Notes: generated by a model from the sequence alone, not told the origin. Shown: positions 38,991-48,285, counted from the first letter of the stretch. The stretch is DNA of 64,000 bases from Streptomyces sp. NBC_01428 (GCF_036231965.1 NZ_CP109499.1:8928001-8992000); one strand, 5' to 3'. Numbers and translations are program-made.

Positions 38991-41075
38991 ATGACCACGA
39001 ACCGTTTCGCCCGGCTGCCGCAGCGCGAGCCGATCACCGTCGTCGTGGACCTGGGACCCGGCGCCGCCCCCGTCCTGGAACTGTGCGGCCCCCTGCCCGC
39101 CACCCGCATCGAGGCCGCCCTCGACACCATCACCGCCCGCCACCCCGACGCCCGCGCCTGGAAGACCGACCTGGACCGGCCCGGACCCGGCCGGCACACC
39201 GTGCGGTTCTCCACCACGGACGGCCCCGAGCGGACCGACTTCCCCCTCGGCGCCCTGGCCGACCTCCTCACCCGCGCCGGCCGCGGCGCCTTCACCACCC
39301 GCCACCAGAACGCGACCCTGCTGCAACGCGAACTCCTGGCCGCCGCCGACGCCCACCCCGGACCCGGCCGCCAGGTCGAACAGGCCTCCTTCGACTGGCA
39401 CGGCCCCCTGGACGTGCCGCGCTTCACCACCGCCTGGCACTCCGTGTTCGCCCGCGAATCAGTGCTGCGCACCGCCTTCGACGACCAGAGCGAAGGCGCC
39501 CTGATCGTCCACGACCGGCCCGACCCGCAGGTCGTCCACCTGCCGCACGACAGCGCCGAATGGCACACCCTCGTCGCCTCCGACCGGCGCCGCGGCATCG
39601 ACCCCCGCCGCCCCGCCCCGCTGCGCGTCACCCTCCTGGGCGGCGAGAGCGACGAGGCCGCCGACCTCGCCCGCACCGGCCCCGCCCGCGTCCTGCTCAC
39701 CTACCACCACGCCCTGCTCGACAGCTGGTCGGTACGCCTGCTGGTCCGCGAGTTCTACCGCGCCTACCTCGCCGGCGGCGAACTGCCCGGCGGACAGCGC
39801 CGCCCCGACATGAGCGACTACACCGCCTGGCTCGCCACCCAGGACACCACCGCGGCCCAGGACTTCTTCACCCACACCGACGCCGGCGCGGACGACACCG
39901 ACGCGGTGCGCGTGCCACCGCTGTTCACCGACACCGCCCACCGCATCGAGGGCCGCTCCCGGCTGCGCCTGACCCAGGAGGAGACCGCCCGCCTCGCCGA
40001 CTGGGCCGCCCACTGGGGCGGCGGCGAGTCCACCGCCCTGCAGGCCGTCTGGTCCCTGCTCCTCTACCGTGCCGGCCGCGCCGAGGGCCCCTGCCACGTC
40101 CGCTTCGCCACCACCACCGCCGGCCGCGGCATCCTCTTCGAGGGCATCGAACGCACCCCCGGCGCGCTGGCCGGCCCCCTGCCGCAGTCCGTCCTGGTCG
40201 ACCCGCACGCCACCGTGCCCCAGCTGATGACCCACCTGCGCGACCACTGCCTGGACCAGGCCGCCTACGAATGGGTGACCGCCGGCCAGATCCACGCCTG
40301 GACACGCCGCCCCGCCCCGCCCGCCGACACCCTGCTCACCTTCGAGACCCTGCCGCACGCCCTGAGCGAACTGGACGCCGAACTCGCCGCCCACGGCATC
40401 GAGGTGGAGCCGCCCCAGACCCTCGGCGCCCACACCGCCTACCCGCTGACCCTGACCGCCCACCACGACAGCGGCGACCGCCTCGTGCTGACCGCCTCCT
40501 ACGACCAGGCACGCTTCTGCGAGATCACCGAACTCCTCGCCCACGCCGCCCTGCTGCTGCGCGAGCTCCCCCGCGGCGCCGGCCCGGACACCACCCTCGG
40601 CGACGTCCTGGCCCTCCTCACCCACCTGGGCACCGACCCCGCCCCCGGCCCGGTCCCCGCCACGGAGCAGGAGAGCGCACCCCCGCCCGCCGTGCTGCGC
40701 CCGCCCGCCCACCCCCGCGCCGCCACCCTCGCCCTGCTCCAGGCACCCGGCAGGACCCGGGCCTTCTACGACCGGATCGCCCGCGCCTACCCCGGCCCCG
40801 AGAACCTCCTCCTGCTCGCCCCCCTGCCCGCCGGCGGCGCCCACGCCGCCACGGCCGCCCGCGCCGCCTACGACGCACTCGCCCCCCACCTGCGCCCCGG
40901 CACCGGCCGCCCGGTCCTGGCCGCCTTCTGCGGAGACGGCGTCGCCGCCTGCACCCTCGCCCGCCTCGCCGCCGCCGACGGACACCAGCCCCGCGCCGTC
41001 GTCCTCGACACCACCGCCACCGACCCCGACGACCTCGCCCACCGCCTCGCCGCAACCACCCGCCCCCACCCCTGA
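38991..41075 (+). CDS. Stand-alone NRPS condensation-like protein with degenerate thioesterase tail
   Basis: 694 residues. A condensation domain fills residues about 80-560: FDWHGPLDVPRFTTAWHSVF, the active-site HHALLDSW at His239-His240...Asp244 (HHxxxD with Ser instead of the usual Gly after Asp), and the later segments TLLTFETLP and AYPLTLTAHHDSG. Residues about 575-694 resemble the core of a thioesterase (VLAAFCGDGVAACTLARLAA) in which the nucleophile elbow reads F-C-G-D-G, lacking serine. The N-terminal 80 residues are unfamiliar. Candidate free-standing amide- or ester-forming enzyme acting between carrier proteins. Confidence 0.78.
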   Translation: MTTNRFARLPQREPITVVVDLGPGAAPVLELCGPLPATRIEAALDTITARHPDARAWKTDLDRPGPGRHTVRFSTTDGPERTDFPLGALADLLTRAGRGAFTTRHQNATLLQRELLAAADAHPGPGRQVEQASFDWHGPLDVPRFTTAWHSVFARESVLRTAFDDQSEGALIVHDRPDPQVVHLPHDSAEWHTLVASDRRRGIDPRRPAPLRVTLLGGESDEAADLARTGPARVLLTYHHALLDSWSVRLLVREFYRAYLAGGELPGGQRRPDMSDYTAWLATQDTTAAQDFFTHTDAGADDTDAVRVPPLFTDTAHRIEGRSRLRLTQEETARLADWAAHWGGGESTALQAVWSLLLYRAGRAEGPCHVRFATTTAGRGILFEGIERTPGALAGPLPQSVLVDPHATVPQLMTHLRDHCLDQAAYEWVTAGQIHAWTRRPAPPADTLLTFETLPHALSELDAELAAHGIEVEPPQTLGAHTAYPLTLTAHHDSGDRLVLTASYDQARFCEITELLAHAALLLRELPRGAGPDTTLGDVLALLTHLGTDPAPGPVPATEQESAPPPAVLRPPAHPRAATLALLQAPGRTRAFYDRIARAYPGPENLLLLAPLPAGGAHAATAARAAYDALAPHLRPGTGRPVLAAFCGDGVAACTLARLAAADGHQPRAVVLDTTATDPDDLAHRLAATTRPHP

Positions 41076-41242
41076 CCACCCCCCACCCCGGCCCACACTC
41101 CCCAACACCCGCACCCCACCGGGCCGCCGCACTTCACCGCACCACTGCACCACCGCACCACTGCACTTCACCGCGCACCGCACACCGCACGGCACCGGGC
41201 AGTCGGCCCGGCCGAGAGCAGCCGGACGCCGAGGAGGCAGCC

Positions 41243-41576
41243 ATGCCGGACCCCACCCCCCCCCACCACCACCCCCGTCCCGACCGTTGCCCCGGCCCCG
41301 GCCGCGCGTACACGCAGGGACGAGAACGCCTCCCGGGCCTGGGCCGAGGCACTGGCGATGGCCTGTACGCACCCCGACCACGCCCGCCGCCCCCGCAGCG
41401 AACTGATGGCCGCCGCCTTGCAGGCACACCGCACACTGACCCGCGGACCGGGCCCCGGCGTGCCGCTCACCGCGCTGGGCCCGCACGGCGACCCGCGCGC
41501 CCTGGCCGCCTTCGTCGCGGTCTACGCCGCCCAGCAGCACCCGCGCGAGAGGCGCACCCCGGGCAATGCCGTCTGA
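41243..41576 (+). pseudogene. Small helical protein interrupted at a nine-C run
   Basis: GAGGAGG precedes an ATG at 41243, but the frame from this ATG soon becomes Pro/His-rich nonsense. Removing one C from the run at 41256-41264 joins MPDPTP to TTTPVPTVAPAPAARTRR and on through DENASRAWAEALAMACTHP to the stop at 41576, a coherent ~110-residue protein. Either a sequence error, a disabled gene, or slippage control. The alternative start at 41358 would give only 72 residues. Function unknown. Confidence 0.5.
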
Positions 41577-41693
41577 CATCCCACGGAGCCCGGCCTCGGA
41601 CCCTCCGGCATGAGAGAACACTCCTGAGAACCGGTGCCGTTCTGCTGCGGCCCGTAGAGCTGCCCCGTATCCGTTCGGGATATATTTCATGCA

Positions 41694-42283
41694 TGGACTA
41701 TCAGCGGATGCGTGAGTACGCCGACCAGCTGCTCGCCGCGTCCCAGAGTGAACCCTGGAAGCTTGAGATCAGCGGCGACCAGATCGTCATGATGATGAGC
41801 CCCGTCGGCCGGCACCTGGGCCTCGTACGGTCCCTGCGTGTGCAGTTGGAGGCCCAGCTTCCCGGGACGAACCCGGGGTATCTCGCCGACGGCGACACCG
41901 ACCTGGAGGACGTTTCGCTGGGTGTGAGGCGGGTCCCCGATCTGATGGTGTTCCACGAGGACCTTCTCGAGCGAGACGAACCGGCCCGGCCGGGCGACGT
42001 TCTCATGGTCTGCGAGGTCGTCTCGCGGGCGAACCCGGAGAACGACTACGCGGGAAAGCTCCGCGACTACCCGGCCATGGGGATCCCGCACTATCTGATC
42101 GTCGACCCTCGCACAGGGACTGTCCATGCCCACACCGAGCCCTACGCCGCCCCTGAAGGCCCCAGCTATGCCACGCACAGGCAATACCCGTTCGGCAAAA
42201 GCGTCGAGATCGGCCCGTGGCACATCGACACCAGCCGGTTCACCCGCTACGGCGACAGCGGGAGGGGCCGTGACTCTCGCTGA
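41694..42283 (+). CDS. Uma2-family PD-(D/E)XK-like protein
   Basis: 196 residues beginning MDYQRMREYADQLLAAS. The Uma2 (DUF820) nuclease-fold core is visible: PDLMVFHEDL, VLMVCEVVSRANPENDYAGKLRDYPAMGIPHYLIVD with the D ... E-x-V and K residues of the PD-(D/E)XK site. Very frequent in Streptomyces; biochemical role unknown. Overlaps the next gene by 14 bp, suggesting a two-gene unit unlike the surrounding biosynthetic genes. Confidence 0.88.
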
Positions 42284-42500
42284 ACTGCGCCGGTCCCAGG
42301 GGCTCACTCAGGTCCAGGTGGCGGACCTGATGAAGATCCAGCAGTCGAACGTCTCCCGGATCGAACGGTCCCCGGTCCATCAACTGGAACTGGCCACCAT
42401 TCAGCGCTACCTCGGGGCCGTCAACGCCGACCTGCGCCTGATCGCCGATTTCGGCGGGAACAGGGTCGAGCTCGATATCGAGGCGCCCGCACCCGGCTGA
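42270..42500 (+). CDS. Small XRE-family helix-turn-helix protein
   Basis: 76 residues: LAELRRSQGLTQVQVADLMKIQQSNVSRIER is a standard XRE helix-turn-helix; the C-terminus LRLIADFGGNRVELDI matches small antitoxin-type regulators. GTG 42270 with GGAGGGG just upstream, inside the Uma2 gene. The gene order (putative nuclease, then HTH) resembles a toxin-antitoxin unit. Confidence 0.82.
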   Translation: MTLAELRRSQGLTQVQVADLMKIQQSNVSRIERSPVHQLELATIQRYLGAVNADLRLIADFGGNRVELDIEAPAPG

Positions 42501-42845
42501 CGCGCGCGATCGTTCCGCCGACGCGCACCGCGCCCGTCCCCGTCGTCCGCCGACCGGGGCGGGCGCATCCGTGTGCGCCGGGACCGCGCGGGATGTGCGC
42601 GGGGCCGTGGCCGGTGTGACGCGGGCTCAGGCAGGCCCGGCCCGGGCCCCCTTCACCCCGACGGGTCCCCGACCGGGCTTCCCTCCGGGCCGCCCCCCGA
42701 TCCCAATACAGACCGCCATGCCTGTTTACCGCCCCTCCCGTAAGGCTCGATCCGGCACCCGGGGAGTTACGCCTGGACCGGCCGCCCGCCGCGAGACATA
42801 AACAGGGCGCGCGGTCTGCTGGTTTTTGAACGCGCGCTGCCCCAA

Positions 42846-42874
42846 TTGAAGCCTATTTGAAGCGACTTGGAGAC
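42846..42874 (+). promoter_or_regulatory. SARP-type operator upstream of the di-ACP gene
   Basis: TTGAAGC (42846) and TTGAAGC (42857) are identical heptamers exactly 11 bases apart; a weaker third unit TGGAGAC follows at 42868. About 230 bases upstream of the di-ACP start. Confidence 0.65.
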
Positions 42875-42893
42875 GGACCTGCGGGGGTGGATC

Positions 42894-42912
42894 CCTTGAG
42901 GTGGTCTCAAGG
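42894..42912. promoter_or_regulatory. 7-5-7 palindrome, CCTTGAG-N5-CTCAAGG
   Basis: Perfect 7-base arms around GTGGT, 20 bases after the SARP-type repeats. Same architecture and near-identical arms as the palindrome at 24866 before a TetR gene, so it may be a repressor site for that family. Confidence 0.5.
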
Positions 42913-43102
42913 TGAGCCCTGGAACTCTTCCAAAACAGCGGGTATGGTTTGGTCTTGAGGAAGCCCGACGGCACTACCGGTTCGCACCGTTGATCCGGAG
43001 CCGGTGTGGCCGGCCGTCCCGGCCGGGCGGGCGTCCGCGGAGGGGACGTACCGCTGCTGTTCCCGCCATCGGCCTGCAGGACGGAACCCTTGGAGCCAAG
43101 TC

Positions 43103-43852
43103 ATGCACGATGAAAGCCAGTTCCCCCGCCCGGCTGCCTCCGATGGGGCGCACGAGCAGCTGCTCGGCTCACTCGTCGTGGTCCTCGCCGACGTCCTGCG
43201 GATCACGCCGGAGCGGATCGACCCGGAGGAGACCTTCCGGCTGCTGGGCCTCGGCTCGCTGCTGTCCGTCCAGTTCGTCGCCGCGCTCAACGGCCACTAC
43301 GGCACCGACGTGCGCGCCGACGTCCTGCTCGACCACCCCACGCCCGCCGCTCTGGCCCGTCACCTGGCGCGCACCGTGCTCCCGCACGCCGCGGCCGCCG
43401 CGGGCGGACATCCCGTGCCCGCCCGCCCCATGGCGTCCACCGCCCTGCCGGCGGAGACGCACGACGACGCGGTCGGGCCGGTGCTGGAGACGCTGCGCGA
43501 GGAACTCGCCCGCATCCTGTGCTGCGACCCCTGGGACATCCACACCGAGGCCGCCTTCGCCCTGCTCGGTGTCGACTCCGTCATCGCCTCGGAGTTCGTC
43601 GCCGCCGTCAACCGGATCTACGGGCTGCAGGAACCCGCCGGCACCCTCTACGACCACCCCGACCTCGTGAGCCTCGCGGTGCACATCGTCGCGGCCGCTC
43701 CGCCGCACCAGGTCCCCGAGATCCTGCCCGCCCTGCTGGGCGTGACGGTGCCGGGAGCCGCCCCGCTGGGCATCGGCGCCCTGCTGGACGCGGTGCGCGC
43801 CGGATGGCTGTCCATCGACGACGCGCTGGGCCAGCTCTCGCACCGGGACTGA
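43103..43852 (+). CDS. Tandem acyl carrier protein (ACP-ACP)
   Basis: 249 residues with two carrier domains. The first (about residues 18-95) carries LLGLGSLLSVQF, phosphopantetheine serine in GLGS; the second (about 120-200) carries LLGVDSVIASEF, serine in GVDS. Both attachment serines are intact. A C-terminal segment (LLGVTVPGAAPLGIGALLDAVRAGWLSIDDALGQL) may be a docking helix. GGAG precedes the ATG. It heads a unit with the ketosynthase-like protein and the PPTase that should activate it. Confidence 0.88.
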   Translation: MHDESQFPRPAASDGAHEQLLGSLVVVLADVLRITPERIDPEETFRLLGLGSLLSVQFVAALNGHYGTDVRADVLLDHPTPAALARHLARTVLPHAAAAAGGHPVPARPMASTALPAETHDDAVGPVLETLREELARILCCDPWDIHTEAAFALLGVDSVIASEFVAAVNRIYGLQEPAGTLYDHPDLVSLAVHIVAAAPPHQVPEILPALLGVTVPGAAPLGIGALLDAVRAGWLSIDDALGQLSHRD

Positions 43853-43864
43853 AGAAGCCAACCC

Positions 43865-46216
43865 ATGGACGTCACAGCGGATCTCATGGACGAACGCGAA
43901 GTCCTCACCCGCTTCAAGGCGGGACGTCTGGAACGGGCACAGGCCGTCCGCATCCTCACGGCCCTGATGTCCACCGGCACCGCCCGGCACCCGGGCCCGC
44001 AGCAGCCGTTGCCCGCCCACGGTGCACACCGGCCGACCGGATCCGGGGCCGGCATCACGCAGTCCCCGCCGGCCGGCCTCGCCCGCAACGCGGCACCGGC
44101 GGGGGAGGCGACGCCGGGGCAGGCGCGGTCGGCGACGCCTGCCCCGGTGAACCACCCGGCCCCGGCCGCACCGGCCCGGCCCCCGCACGCGCCCGCACGG
44201 ACCACACCCGCGCCCGCCCCCACCACGCCGTCCGCCCCGGCACGGCCGGCACAGGACCCCTCCACCCCGATGGCACAGGACACCTGCGACCCGGTGGGCC
44301 GGCCGGCGGGGGAGGCCCGCATCCGGGAAACAGGTGCCGTCGGCGCCGACGGACCCGAAGCGGACCTGGACCGGTACGCGGTGGTGGGGATCGCCGGACG
44401 CTACCCCGGCGCGGCCGACCTGCACCTGCACTGGCACAACCTGCGCGAGGGGCGGGACACCTCCTGCGCCGGGCCGCTGGACCGGCCCGGCGGACCCCTG
44501 CTCGAACCCGGCCTGCGCGGCCACTTCCTGGCCGGGGCAGCCGAGTTCGACGCGGAGTTCTTCGGACTGGACCCCGCCGAAGCCGCCCTGATGGACCCCC
44601 AGGCACGCCTGTTCCAGGAGATCGTCTGGGAGGCCCTGGAGGACGCCGGCTGCACCGGCTCCCGCCTGGACCGGCTGACCGGACCCGACGGCAGCCCCCG
44701 CGCCGTGGGCGTGTTCGCCGGCGTGAGCTCCGCCGACTACGCCCTGCTCGCCGCCCAGGACTGGAGCCGTGGCCGGCCCATGCCCGCCGCCGGCCACGGC
44801 GACCTCGCCGCCGGCCTCGCCGCCCGCCTCCGACTCAGCGGCCCCGCCCACGCCGTCGACAGCGCCACCACCTCCGCACTCGCCGCCGTGCACCTCGCCG
44901 TCGGCGCCCTGCGGCGCGGAGAATGCGCCGCGGCCGTCGCCGGCGGCGTCGAACTGCTGCTGCACCCCTCACGCGCCCGCGACACGGCCGGCGAGGGAGC
45001 CGGCGCCCTCGTCCTCAAGCCCCTCGCCCGGGCCCTCGCCGACGGCGACCACATCCACGCCGTACTCAGCGACACCACCTGCCCAAGCCCCCGACCCCCC
45101 GCACCCTCCCGGCAGTCCGGCCCGCCCGCCCCCGGCCCCGGCGTCCGCGAGAGCGAAGCGACGACCGCGCGCCGCATCGGCGACGCCGGCGCGGCCACCG
45201 GGATCGCGGCCCTGACCTCCGCCGTCCTCCAGCTGCGCACCGCCACCCTCGCACCCGCACCGGGCCGCCCCGCCGCCAAGGCCTGGCCCCGCCCGCGCAC
45301 CCCGCACGGACAGGAACTGCCGCGCACCGCCCTCGTCGAACTCGCCCCCGCCCACGGCCCCCGCGTCACAGCCCTCCTCGAGGAGTTCCCGCCCCCGCCG
45401 ACCGGCCCCACCACCCAGCCGGCACCCGCACAGGCACCGACACCTGCACACGTACCGGCACGGGTGCCGGGGTCCGGTCCGGAGCAGGCGGCGGCAGGTG
45501 AGGAACTCGTGCTGCTGTCCGCGCCCACCCCGGCCCACCTCGCGGCGCTGGCCGCCCGCCTCGCCGACTGGATCGCCCCCGCCACCACCCCACCCGCCGA
45601 GCCGATCGCCCCGGCCGGCACGGAACCCGCCGACCGCACCACCCCACCCACCGCCCCGGACACCACCCCCGACGGGGGCGCGCCCGCCACCCCGGCATCC
45701 GCCCCCGGCCCGAAGCCGGCCCCCGCACCCGCTGTGGGCGCGCCGGCCTCACTCGGCGCGCTGGCCCGGACCCTGCGCACGGGCCGTGCCGCACTGCCCT
45801 GCCGGCTCGCCCTGACCGTCCGCGACCTGCCCCGACTCCACACGGCACTGACCCGGTTCGCGGCCCAACCGCACAGCACGCAGAGTGTGCAGGACGTGCA
45901 GGGTGAGGGGATCGTCAGCGCCGACCTGCGCTCGGCCCCGCACGACCCCTACGCCCTCGCCGGTGTGCCCGAGACCGGCGACTACCTGGCCGCGCTGTGG
46001 CACGCCGGGCGGCTGGAGCAGCTGAGGCGGCTGTGGCTGTCCGGCCTGCCCGTCGACTGGGCCGCCCTGGAGCGGCGCGCCGGTGCCGGCGCCATGGTGG
46101 TGCCCCTGCCCCCGTCGCCTCTCCTGCGCCGTCCGCTGTGGCTGGGCGACACCCACCCCACCGCCGCCCCGGCGGACGAGGCCGGTCGGGCCGGTGCAGC
46201 GGGGGAGTCGAGCTGA
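43865..46216 (+). CDS. Ketosynthase-like PKS protein without catalytic residues
   Basis: 783 residues. N-terminal ~30 residues form a docking-like helix, then a Pro/Ala-rich linker to ~155. The KS fold starts DRYAVVGIAGRYPGAADLHLHW and includes FFGLDPAEAALMDPQARLFQEIVWEALEDAG. The nucleophile region reads VDSATTSALAAVHLA, with Thr335 in place of the active-site Cys; GEGAGALVLKPL is present, but the HGTGT His segment is missing, and the second His motif reads IGDAGAATG (Asp440 for His). The tail resembles the KS-AT linker and the post-AT end (VDWAALERR, LPPSPLLRRPLWL) with no AT domain. Inactive as a condensing enzyme; perhaps a scaffold or a relic. 1-bp overlap with the PPTase gene. Confidence 0.82.
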   Translation: MDVTADLMDEREVLTRFKAGRLERAQAVRILTALMSTGTARHPGPQQPLPAHGAHRPTGSGAGITQSPPAGLARNAAPAGEATPGQARSATPAPVNHPAPAAPARPPHAPARTTPAPAPTTPSAPARPAQDPSTPMAQDTCDPVGRPAGEARIRETGAVGADGPEADLDRYAVVGIAGRYPGAADLHLHWHNLREGRDTSCAGPLDRPGGPLLEPGLRGHFLAGAAEFDAEFFGLDPAEAALMDPQARLFQEIVWEALEDAGCTGSRLDRLTGPDGSPRAVGVFAGVSSADYALLAAQDWSRGRPMPAAGHGDLAAGLAARLRLSGPAHAVDSATTSALAAVHLAVGALRRGECAAAVAGGVELLLHPSRARDTAGEGAGALVLKPLARALADGDHIHAVLSDTTCPSPRPPAPSRQSGPPAPGPGVRESEATTARRIGDAGAATGIAALTSAVLQLRTATLAPAPGRPAAKAWPRPRTPHGQELPRTALVELAPAHGPRVTALLEEFPPPPTGPTTQPAPAQAPTPAHVPARVPGSGPEQAAAGEELVLLSAPTPAHLAALAARLADWIAPATTPPAEPIAPAGTEPADRTTPPTAPDTTPDGGAPATPASAPGPKPAPAPAVGAPASLGALARTLRTGRAALPCRLALTVRDLPRLHTALTRFAAQPHSTQSVQDVQGEGIVSADLRSAPHDPYALAGVPETGDYLAALWHAGRLEQLRRLWLSGLPVDWAALERRAGAGAMVVPLPPSPLLRRPLWLGDTHPTAAPADEAGRAGAAGESS

Positions 46217-47061
46217 TGCAGCCCACCGCCCTGCACCGCGGCCATCCGGCCGGACCCGCGGAACCCGACCGGGCCCCGCCGGTCAAACTCTGGTTCTGCA
46301 CCAACGAGGAACTCGCCGCCGAGTTCGCCCAGATCCTGGCAGGGGCCTGGCTGGACGCACCCGAACGCGAACTCGCCGAACGCTTCCTGTTCGAACGCGA
46401 CCGTCACCAGTACCTCATCGCGCACGTCCTGGTGCGCCGCGTGCTGGCCCTGGAGACGGGCGTGCCCGAGTCGGAGGCCGTGATCTGGCGTTCGCCCCGC
46501 GGCCGCCCCTTCTTCCGCAAACCCCCCGAAGGGCTGCTGCGCGGCGGCCGCAAACTCGACTTCAACCTCTCCCACACCCACGGGCACAACCTGCTCGGCA
46601 TGGTGCGCCGCCACCGCATCGGTGTGGACGTCGAACGTCTGGACCGCGGCGACCGCGGCCTGAGCGCCGTCGTCGACACCTTCGCGCCCACGGAACAGCA
46701 GTGGGTGGCCAAGGCGCCCCCCGGCCGGCCCCAGGACCGCCGCGTGCTGCGCCTGTGGACACTCAAGGAGGCCTACTCCAAGGCCCGCGGCCTGGGCCTT
46801 GGCCTGCCCTTCGACTCGTTCGCCTTCGAACTGGCCGAGGACAACGGCGTCCTGGGCTTCACCCCTCCCCACGACGACAGCGAAGGCGCCCCGCGCTGGC
46901 GGTTCCTGGAACTGGAACCGGCCCCCGACGTGCTGGCCGCCGTCGCGGTGATCGTCGACCCCGGCTCGCCCGCCGTGCTCCAGCTCCACCACGGCTTCCC
47001 CTGGAGCCGCAGCGTGCCCCAGCTGATCGCCCTGCCCGACCCGGCACCGATCCTGCCCTGA
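46216..47061 (+). CDS. 4'-phosphopantetheinyl transferase, Sfp type
   Basis: 281 residues. Transfers phosphopantetheine from CoA to carrier proteins. Conserved motifs: LDFNLSHTHGHNLL, the magnesium site GVDVERLDRG, and WTLKEAYSKARGLGL (W-x3-E-x3-K). Starts at the ATG in TGATG, overlapping the KS-like stop by one base. It should activate the di-ACP, the free PCP (61922) and the NRPS modules beyond the window. Confidence 0.93.
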   Translation: MQPTALHRGHPAGPAEPDRAPPVKLWFCTNEELAAEFAQILAGAWLDAPERELAERFLFERDRHQYLIAHVLVRRVLALETGVPESEAVIWRSPRGRPFFRKPPEGLLRGGRKLDFNLSHTHGHNLLGMVRRHRIGVDVERLDRGDRGLSAVVDTFAPTEQQWVAKAPPGRPQDRRVLRLWTLKEAYSKARGLGLGLPFDSFAFELAEDNGVLGFTPPHDDSEGAPRWRFLELEPAPDVLAAVAVIVDPGSPAVLQLHHGFPWSRSVPQLIALPDPAPILP

Positions 47062-47089
47062 CACCCGACCCGCCCCACCCGGGGAACGC

Positions 47090-47107
47090 TTGAACACCGA
47101 TCGAGCG
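47090..47107 (+). promoter_or_regulatory. Possible SARP-type heptamer pair
   Basis: TTGAACA (47090) and TCGAGCG (47101), 11 bases apart, between the PPTase stop and the arginine-dihydrolase-like gene. Only two units, weaker than the other arrays. Confidence 0.4.
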
Positions 47108-47416
47108 CAGCGCCCCCGCCGGCCCCACCCCGCTAGCCTGAACAAGCACATCAACAACCCCTGTATGAAGGGGAGTTGACGAAGTCCGCCGACCGTGTCC
47201 GGCGGGGTCCCCGACCGGCCGGCCGGGCCGCCGGGTGCGCCACGCGGCCACCCCGGCCCGAGCCCCCCGGTCACCCCGGGAACCGGCCGGGCCCCGCACC
47301 CGCCTCGCACCTTCCTCGTACGAAGGCCCGCCACCGGGCCACGCCGGGCCGGCGCCGCACACCCCGCGACGCCGCGCCCGCACCCTTCTCCCACGAAGAA
47401 CACAGGAGGACCCGTC

Positions 47417-48265
47417 ATGCCGTCGACCGGCACCGCACTCCAGGAACAGACACCCCGCACCCAGCGCACCGCGACCCCGCACCGTCTGCTCATGTGCCGC
47501 CCGCAGTACTTCGGCGTGACCTACAGCATCAACCCGTGGATGAACCCCGACAAGCCGACCGACACCGCCACCGCCCTGCTCCAGTGGGAGCAACTGCGCG
47601 AGCTGTACGTGTCCTTGGGACACACCGTCGAGGTCGTCGAGCCCGTCGACGGGCTCCCGGACATGGTGTTCGCCGCCAACGGCGCCACCGTGGTGGACGG
47701 CAAGGTCCTCGGCGCCCGCTTCCGCCACCGTGAGCGCACCGCGGAAGGCCCCGCCTACCTCGACTGGTTCGCCCGCAACGGCTACCGCGAGCTTTTGTGG
47801 CCCGAGCACATCAACGAGGGCGAGGGCGACTACCTGCGCGTGGGACGCCGGATGCTGGCCGGCACCGGCTTTCGCACCGACGCCCGCTCCCACGCCGAGG
47901 CCCAGGAGTTCTTCGGCCTCCCCGTGACGGGCCTGACCCTGGTCGACCCCGCCTTCTACCACCTGGACACCGCGCTCGCGGTGCTCTCCGCGGACGAGAT
48001 CATGTACTACCCGCAGGCCTTCAGCCCCGGCAGCCGGGCCGTGCTCAGGGCAATGTTCCCCGACGCCGTCCTCGCCGACGCGCAGGACGCCGCCGTCTTC
48101 GGCCTCAACGCCTTCAGCGACGGCCTCAACGTCCTGCTGCCCCAGGCGGCCACCGGCCTCATCGGCCGGCTCAAGGAACGCGGCTTCAACCCGATCGGCG
48201 TCAGCCTCGGCGAGCTCCTCAAAGCCGGCGGCAGCGTCAAGTGCTGCACCCTCGACCTCTCCTGA
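47417..48265 (+). CDS. DDAH/arginine-dihydrolase-like amidinotransferase-fold enzyme
   Basis: 282-residue guanidine-modifying enzyme, usually annotated dimethylargininase. Fold motifs: CRPQYFGVTYSINPWM, LPDMVFAANGATV with Asn88 where arginine deiminases have Asp, YHLDT with His182, and KCCTLDL with Cys276/277 as nucleophile. Asn at this position is the feature reported for cyanobacterial arginine dihydrolase (ArgZ/AgrE), which converts arginine directly to ornithine. In a piperazate cluster that would supply ornithine; activity is inferred. AGGAGGA before the ATG. Confidence 0.82.
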   Translation: MPSTGTALQEQTPRTQRTATPHRLLMCRPQYFGVTYSINPWMNPDKPTDTATALLQWEQLRELYVSLGHTVEVVEPVDGLPDMVFAANGATVVDGKVLGARFRHRERTAEGPAYLDWFARNGYRELLWPEHINEGEGDYLRVGRRMLAGTGFRTDARSHAEAQEFFGLPVTGLTLVDPAFYHLDTALAVLSADEIMYYPQAFSPGSRAVLRAMFPDAVLADAQDAAVFGLNAFSDGLNVLLPQAATGLIGRLKERGFNPIGVSLGELLKAGGSVKCCTLDLS

Positions 48266-48285
48266 CCCCGCACCACCCCGAGCCC

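Larger units (their letters stand above)
42501..43102. other. Regulatory intergenic region of the di-ACP operon, ~600 bp
   Basis: No gene seen. Holds the 11-bp repeat array (42846) and the 7-5-7 palindrome (42894) described separately, and a -10-like TATGGT at 42943. Confidence 0.55.

Noticed and set aside
42709..42732. ATACAGACC ... CTGTTTAC as a third strong ARE before the di-ACP operon
   Set aside because: The left half matches, but the right half lacks CGGT and the spacing is wrong; insufficient to call.
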